A DNA stretch of 64,000 nt, taken from contig DXYB01000002.1 of the NCBI GenBank assembly GCA_019416065.1, forward strand, positions 29,556-93,555, read 5' to 3'. This DNA is from Acidaminococcus sp. (GTDB lineage Bacteria; Bacillota; Negativicutes; Acidaminococcales; Acidaminococcaceae). The notes below the pieces were generated by a model that searched no databases, had not been told where the DNA came from, and worked only from the letters and a program-made list of their open reading frames with translations. The position numbers and the translations under genes are program-made. How positions within the stretch are numbered: the first letter of the stretch is position 1; each line of letters begins with the position of its first letter. Of the stretch, positions 60,607-64,000 are shown piece after piece.

Positions 60607-61335
60607 ATGAATGTACTGGTCAACGACGAAAGTTTAAAAAACATTGCTGATGCTATCCGGGCTAAGAAAAGCAGCACGACCCTGTATAAGCCTGGGGAAA
60701 TGGCCGCAGCCATCCAGGCTATTGAAGTAAGCAAGAAGAACTTCACCGTGGTCCCTGTGGAAAACGAAACGATTACAATCACGCCGGCTGGTTCTGACAT
60801 CACCAACAGCGGGAATAACTACACCCTGGCCTTTAACGATACCATCGTTGCCACGGTGACTGGAGATTCTGGCTATACCCCCGGGAATATTACGGTGGAA
60901 GGTGTGGACCAGGGCAGCAGCAGCGTCAACCTGCAGGTTGCTGATGGCATGGTAATCAGCGCCACGGAAGCAGCCAAGAAACAGGCTGCCGATGTCAACT
61001 TCGTTGTGCCGGCAATTACGCTGGTGGACGAGGGTAGCGGCAACTACTCCTACAACGGTACGGAACTGAAGGACAAAACCGGGGCCTACACCATGCCCAC
61101 GTACAAGGTCACCAAGGCAGCTGACAGTGAAAACGTACGCGTGAACATCACCAATCCGGGACTGGAATCCATTAGCGAAGTGACCGTGGGAATCATCCAG
61201 GGAGAAAAGCGATACGGCAATAGCTTCCCCCCGGACGCGGATATCACCAGCCAGAATTTTGAAATCCCGGCTGGTGATATCGACCTCACCCAGGCTTTCC
61301 AGCTTGTTATCGTGCTGACAAGAATGGTAGCGTAA
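60607..61335 (+). CDS. Phage receptor-binding or fibre-like structural protein
   Basis: 242 residues. N-terminal IADAIRAKKSSTTLYKPGEMAAAIQAI is a common adaptor motif of phage tail proteins; the remainder is beta-rich with repeated ITV/ITP strands. Probably a fibre tip or decoration. Confidence 0.65.
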   Translation: MNVLVNDESLKNIADAIRAKKSSTTLYKPGEMAAAIQAIEVSKKNFTVVPVENETITITPAGSDITNSGNNYTLAFNDTIVATVTGDSGYTPGNITVEGVDQGSSSVNLQVADGMVISATEAAKKQAADVNFVVPAITLVDEGSGNYSYNGTELKDKTGAYTMPTYKVTKAADSENVRVNITNPGLESISEVTVGIIQGEKRYGNSFPPDADITSQNFEIPAGDIDLTQAFQLVIVLTRMVA

Positions 61336-61352
61336 ACAGAGGGAGTGATATT

Positions 61353-61649
61353 TTGGATGCAATTGTGATTGAAGGAATGAGCACGCTGGTGAGCCTGCTG
61401 CTGGGCGGGCTGGCGGGTTATGTGATTGCCTACGTAACCGGCCTTAGGGCCGTACGAAAGGGAATGCAGCTGATTTTGAGGGCTTCCCTCAATGATATGT
61501 ATGTGCGGTTCCAACGGACGCCGCCGACAGTTGATGAAAAGCGGGTGTTCGAAGAGATGTATGAAGTATACGAACGTCTGGCGGAAAATGGCATCATGAC
61601 CGCAAAACACGAAGAGGTGCTGAAGATGCCGGAAGAGGTTCGAAAATGA
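61353..61649 (+). CDS. Phage membrane protein, possible holin partner
   Basis: 98 residues from a TTG start with GGGAG upstream. One membrane helix (residues about 8-30) and a charged helical tail. Directly precedes the putative holin. Role unproven. Confidence 0.5.
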   Translation: MDAIVIEGMSTLVSLLLGGLAGYVIAYVTGLRAVRKGMQLILRASLNDMYVRFQRTPPTVDEKRVFEEMYEVYERLAENGIMTAKHEEVLKMPEEVRK

Positions 61650-61978
61650 AGAAAGTGCAGGGCGTCCTGCTGAACCTGCTGGGATCGGTGGGCCGCATGA
61701 AGGTTCGGGGCCTGCCCCGTGCCCTGGTGATTGTGCTGATGCTGTTGATCATCGGCAGCATCCTTTTGTATTGGGCCGGTTGGATCTGGCTCTGGGCAGC
61801 CCTGGGACAGGTAGACCTCCCATCTCTTAATATGCTGCTTCAGACCCTGACCAGTGTATCCTTTATTGCGGCCATTGGCTTCATTGGGAAGGGCCTGGTG
61901 GATGAAGATGCAGACGGAGTCCCTGATGAATGGGAAAAGAAAGAAGGAGAGAATCATGTTGACACCAACATTCGTTGA
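61646..61978 (+). CDS. Putative holin
   Basis: 110 residues. Two membrane helices (about 26-55 and 65-88) and a charged C-terminal tail (DEDADGVPDEWEKKEGE). Overlaps the amidase gene. Size, topology and position fit a holin; sequence family not recognised. Confidence 0.6.
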   Translation: MKKVQGVLLNLLGSVGRMKVRGLPRALVIVLMLLIIGSILLYWAGWIWLWAALGQVDLPSLNMLLQTLTSVSFIAAIGFIGKGLVDEDADGVPDEWEKKEGENHVDTNIR

Positions 61979-62474
61979 CTATGGTCTAGACTTTGGCTAT
62001 CTGGAACCCCGAGATGTGACGGATCTGATTGTGATCCACCACACCGGGAATCCTACGGACGACGACTTAAGCGCCGAAGAAATCCATGAAAGCCACCAGG
62101 CCCAAGGATGGGCAGGCATCGGTTACCACTTCGTGATCCGCAAGGACGGAACCATTGAACTGGGGCGGCCCATGGATACCATCGGGGCCCATGCCTATGG
62201 GGAGAACAGTCACACTATCGGAATCCATGTTTGCGGCAATTTCGACATCGGCGATCCCACTGATGCTCAGATTGAAAGCTGTTCCGTCCTGGTCCAATGG
62301 CTGGCCCTGACCTATGGCCTGGAAATCAATGACGCCACGGTGGTGGGGCATTGTGATTTGATGGCTACTGCCTGCCCCGGTGAAAATCTGTATAGGCAAC
62401 TAAGCAAAATCCGGGGAAAAGCCAACTGGTACGAACAGAATTACAACGAAGATGGCGAGTATATAGGCGGATAA
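61956..62474 (+). CDS. N-acetylmuramoyl-L-alanine amidase (endolysin)
   Basis: 172 residues. Amidase_2/PGRP fold: LIVIHHTGNPTDDD with zinc His, GIGYHFVIRKDGTIELGRP, and VGHCDLMATACPGE with the second His and Cys ligand. Cuts the amide between muramic acid and the stem peptide at lysis. Start 61956 has AAGGAGAG upstream. No cell-wall-binding domain. Confidence 0.9.
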   Translation: MLTPTFVDYGLDFGYLEPRDVTDLIVIHHTGNPTDDDLSAEEIHESHQAQGWAGIGYHFVIRKDGTIELGRPMDTIGAHAYGENSHTIGIHVCGNFDIGDPTDAQIESCSVLVQWLALTYGLEINDATVVGHCDLMATACPGENLYRQLSKIRGKANWYEQNYNEDGEYIGG

Positions 62475-62478
62475 AACG

Positions 62479-62523
62479 AAAACGGCGTATGGGACTCCTG
62501 GTGGGCTCATACGCCGTTTTTCT
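62479..62523 (+). terminator. Late operon terminator
   Basis: AAAACGGCGTATG pairs with CATACGCCGTTTT and continues into T. Confidence 0.9.
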
Positions 62524-62594
62524 ACTATGCGCTACTACTTTACTTGCAAAGAAAAATAAAACTGCTCAAAAATCAATTTTGGAGGTGAATTTTC

Positions 62595-63164
62595 ATGGAA
62601 CAGGAAGAAAAATGGAGAATCATCCTGGCAGTTGCCGGTGCATGTGCCCTTTTCATCATCGGGGGCCTGATCTACGGCTGCGGCCGGGAAAAGAAAGAGA
62701 AACCTAAGGTCATGGAATATCAGCAGACCACGGATCCGGACACCATTCAGAAAAAACTGGATGTGAGCCAGGGCACCGCCCGGGAAATTACCAGGGAAAT
62801 CTATCATGTGCAGCAGTCCGATGCCCCGCCGGCCATTACCTACTACGTCCAGGCCCCGGATGTGGAAGCCGGAGCCCGGCAGGTGGCCCAGGATATTCAG
62901 GAGGGGAAACCATCCGTCCCTGCTGCGGCATCCGAGAAAACGGACAGGACCGTGGTCACGGCCGACACCAATCGGCAGAAGGTTGATGTGTACAAAATCA
63001 ACCTACGGCGCAGCCATAAGATTAAAGCCGGTATTATGACGGCCGATGGCAAGACGTATGGGGGAATTGGTTATCAGGCGGGCAGGTGGACGGGTATGGT
63101 CTATACCCGAACCGGCCGAAAAATTGAGGCAGCTGCCGTCACGTACACAATCGCAGAATGGTAA
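62595..63164 (+). CDS. Membrane-anchored protein of unknown function (possible spanin or conversion protein)
   Basis: 189 residues. N-terminal membrane helix (WRIILAVAGACALFIIGGLI) ends with YGCGREKK, a weak lipobox. A helical middle region and a beta C-terminus (KIKAGIMTADGKTYGGIGYQ, MVYTRTGRKIEA) follow. RBS GGAGG. Placed after the lysis genes and a terminator. In a diderm host a spanin is expected here, but no spanin signature is clear; a lysogenic surface protein is equally possible. Confidence 0.5.
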   Translation: MEQEEKWRIILAVAGACALFIIGGLIYGCGREKKEKPKVMEYQQTTDPDTIQKKLDVSQGTAREITREIYHVQQSDAPPAITYYVQAPDVEAGARQVAQDIQEGKPSVPAAASEKTDRTVVTADTNRQKVDVYKINLRRSHKIKAGIMTADGKTYGGIGYQAGRWTGMVYTRTGRKIEAAAVTYTIAEW

Positions 63165-63224
63165 AAGAAAATCCGTAAGGCTAGGAAACACCTGGCTTTA
63201 CGGGTGATTTTGTGAATAAAAAGC

Positions 63225-63253
63225 TTGACAATACACGCTAAAACGAGTATAAT
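63225..63253 (+). promoter_or_regulatory. Consensus sigma-70 promoter of the small peptide gene
   Basis: TTGACA and TATAAT separated by exactly 17 bases, a perfect consensus promoter, the strongest in the window. Confidence 0.8.
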
Positions 63254-63283
63254 GAAATCATAGAAAGGAGGTGAGAAAATGGA

Positions 63284-63376
63284 ATGAAGGATAGAAAAGA
63301 AGCCCTTCAGATAGCGGCTAACGTAATCACGATCTTGACAGGATTGATTGCGATAGTCGAATTCCTGAAAGGCTAG
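63284..63376 (+). CDS. Candidate type I toxin, small hydrophobic peptide
   Basis: 30 residues: charged start (MKDRKEAL), one hydrophobic helix (about residues 9-27) and a short end (EFLKG). AAGGAGGTGAG stands upstream, followed by a 2-codon frame (ATG GAA TGA) at 63279 that overlaps the start. The size, the very strong promoter, the terminator hairpin and the antisense promoter downstream resemble type I toxin loci of Firmicutes prophages (TxpA/Fst/BsrG group). Toxicity is inferred. Confidence 0.5.
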   Translation: MKDRKEALQIAANVITILTGLIAIVEFLKG

Positions 63377-63377
63377 A

Positions 63378-63412
63378 CCCCAGGGGGCGGGGATTCCGTC
63401 CTGCTCCCTCTT
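63378..63412 (+). terminator. Terminator of the candidate toxin gene
   Basis: AGGGGGCGGGGA pairs with TCCTGCTCCCT (with G-U pairs), followed by a CTTTCATTTCATT tract. Confidence 0.5.
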
Positions 63413-63419
63413 TCATTTC

Positions 63420-63428
63420 ATTATATCA
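63420..63428 (-). promoter_or_regulatory. Extended -10 promoter for a possible antisense RNA
   Basis: On the minus strand TGATATAAT (TGn plus perfect -10). A transcript from here would start near 63413 and run antisense through the terminator and the 3' end of the small peptide gene. No -35 consensus. Confidence 0.45.
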
Positions 63429-63429
63429 C

Positions 63430-63561
63430 ATGAAACTTACCGTTGCATTATCCATTTTGACCATTTTAGCGTATGGCAGGGCTTGCAGTAGCAGAGACCG
63501 GCTGTCTATTACGTCTGCGGTTGTGATGGCATTGGCTCTTGGGCTTTCCTGGGGGAGGTGA
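63430..63561 (+). CDS. Small two-helix peptide
   Basis: 43 residues, MKLTVALSILTILAYG, a charged turn (SRDR) and a second hydrophobic stretch. No RBS is visible. Its stop lies within the start region of the excisionase-like gene. Possibly real; unknown function. Confidence 0.35.
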   Translation: MKLTVALSILTILAYGRACSSRDRLSITSAVVMALALGLSWGR

Positions 63562-63566
63562 CAAGG

Positions 63567-63782
63567 TTGGATATTGAGAATGTGATGACGGCAGCAGAAG
63601 CCGCTGAAAAATGGGGCTTAAATGCCAGGACAGTTCAGCAATCTTGCACTGGCTATAAAGGCGCTCCTCCCCGGTTTACGGCGGAGGAGTGTCGGAAGGC
63701 TGGAAGAATCTGGCTGGTAACCAGGGCGGGAATGGAACGCCTCTATGGACCGGCAGACGGCAAAAAAACGGCAAAAATTTAG
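63567..63782 (+). CDS. Excisionase-like helix-turn-helix protein
   Basis: 71 residues from TTG 63567 (GGGAGG 8 bases upstream). ENVMTAAEAAEKWGLNARTV followed by the FTAEECRKAGRIWLVTRAGM strand pair is the helix_turn_helix_17 fold of phage excisionases and DNA-binding proteins. The last codons encode the attR arm-type repeat, so the gene ends inside the attachment region. Confidence 0.65.
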   Translation: MDIENVMTAAEAAEKWGLNARTVQQSCTGYKGAPPRFTAEECRKAGRIWLVTRAGMERLYGPADGKKTAKI

Positions 63783-63896
63783 CGGAAAATATTATTTTTC
63801 GTGGAAACATTCAATTCAATATTAATTCATTCATCTCGATTCTATAAGCATCCCGGAAACCATGGACGAAAAGCCCTATCTGGGCTTATAATAGAG
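63757..63896. other. attR: arm-type repeat, inverted-repeat half and core
   Basis: Arm block 63757-63781, identical to 26524-26548 at 24 of 25 positions (two ACGGCAAAAA units plus TTTA); GGCTTATA (63883-63890), the other half of the attP inverted repeat; and core ATAGAG (63891-63896). The reconstituted attP places GGCTTATA and TATAAGCC around the core. Confidence 0.7.
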
Positions 63897-63947
63897 CATA
63901 ATAAAATATTTGCCCAAAAGCAGAATATCTTCTTTTCGTTCCCGCAA
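63897..63947 (-). pseudogene. 5' flank of the disrupted sigma-54 activator gene
   Basis: Minus-strand reading LRERKEDILLLGKYFIM, the canonical AAA+ segment of NtrC-type activators, continuing in frame across the core to the fragment at 26471. Upstream (beyond 63947) the expected activator sequence is lost and an IS21-like end begins. Confidence 0.75.
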
Positions 63948-64000
63948 TGTGAATGTCAATGAAAAAGTGAACCACTCGCTGATGAATTTTTGAGCCACTT
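63948..64000 (+). mobile_element. End of an IS21-family-like insertion element, partial
   Basis: Begins TGTGAATGTCAATG directly after the LRER codons and contains two imperfect repeats (minus strand AGTGGCTCAAAAATTCATCAGC and AGTGGTTCACTTTTTCATTG). TG terminus and repeated terminal units are typical of IS21. The element continues past the window, so transposase genes are not seen. Confidence 0.6.

Larger units (their letters stand above)
26466..63896. mobile_element. Integrated siphovirus prophage, about 37.4 kb
   Basis: Bounded by the 6-bp repeat ATAGAG at 26466-26471 and 63891-63896. Joining the outer flanks across this core restores the activator reading frame (GKYFIMLYNKKMDKN), which fixes the junction. 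It encodes a complete set of modules: integration, lysogeny switch, recombination, replication, packaging, HK97-type head, long flexible tail and lysis. I saw no obvious broken phage gene, so it may be inducible. Gene order is that of temperate HK97-like Siphoviridae of Firmicutes. Confidence 0.9.

Overview
The window is a chromosomal segment of an anaerobic, diderm member of the Negativicutes, most like Acidaminococcus or a close relative. The inference rests on the gene content: GltS-type amino acid carriers, tripartite tricarboxylate transport, amidohydrolases, a sigma-54 factor, and the 5' end of an SLH-domain envelope protein of the kind that tethers the outer membrane in this class. An intact-looking siphovirus prophage sits inside it. 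No rRNA, tRNA or CRISPR array was seen.

Positions 1-26471 are host DNA. Positions 1-20681 are a catabolic and transport island: an M20 amidohydrolase, a YfcC carrier and a PTS-EIIC-like carrier in one operon; two GltS-type symporters; an RraA-type aldolase; two related metallo-amidohydrolases; a DAACS symporter; a complete TctC-TctB-TctA transporter; a 6-phosphogluconate-dehydrogenase-like NAD(P) oxidoreductase; and two LysR regulators. Four of its operons share nearly identical promoters, and a fifth has a degenerate copy. Each carries a 15-bp dyad about 65 bp upstream of the predicted start of transcription, which is where LysR proteins bind. I read this as one regulon that imports, deacylates and cleaves amino-acid-derived or hydroxy-dicarboxylate compounds. 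It is probably controlled by the LysR gene at 19701, which carries the best dyad in its own leader. Then follow rpoN, a MATE exporter, a frameshifted TPR gene, an iron-dependent alcohol dehydrogenase and the 3' half of a sigma-54 activator gene.

Positions 26472-63896 are a 37.4-kb prophage. On the minus strand near the left end are the integrase, a membrane-anchored exonuclease with a SAP-like tail, an ImmA-like peptidase and a CI-like repressor. Rightward come a Cro-like gene and small early genes; a recombination and replication module (Gam, Sak4-like ATPase, SSB-like protein, primase-helicase, an iteron-rich candidate origin, SF2 helicase, two nucleases); dUTPase and DUF3310; a DUF1492-type late regulator; a HicAB toxin-antitoxin pair; HNH nuclease, a possible cos region and the terminases; an HK97-type head; a long non-contractile tail whose tape measure carries an embedded peptidase; tail-tip and fibre genes; and holin and amidase. 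At the right end are a candidate type I toxin with an antisense promoter and an excisionase-like gene.

The prophage splits the sigma-54 activator gene inside its AAA+ domain. The two halves join in frame across a 6-bp core, ATAGAG. The same gene also has a one-base deletion downstream (near 26308) and what looks like an IS21-family end immediately upstream (from 63948 to the window edge), so excision alone would not restore it.
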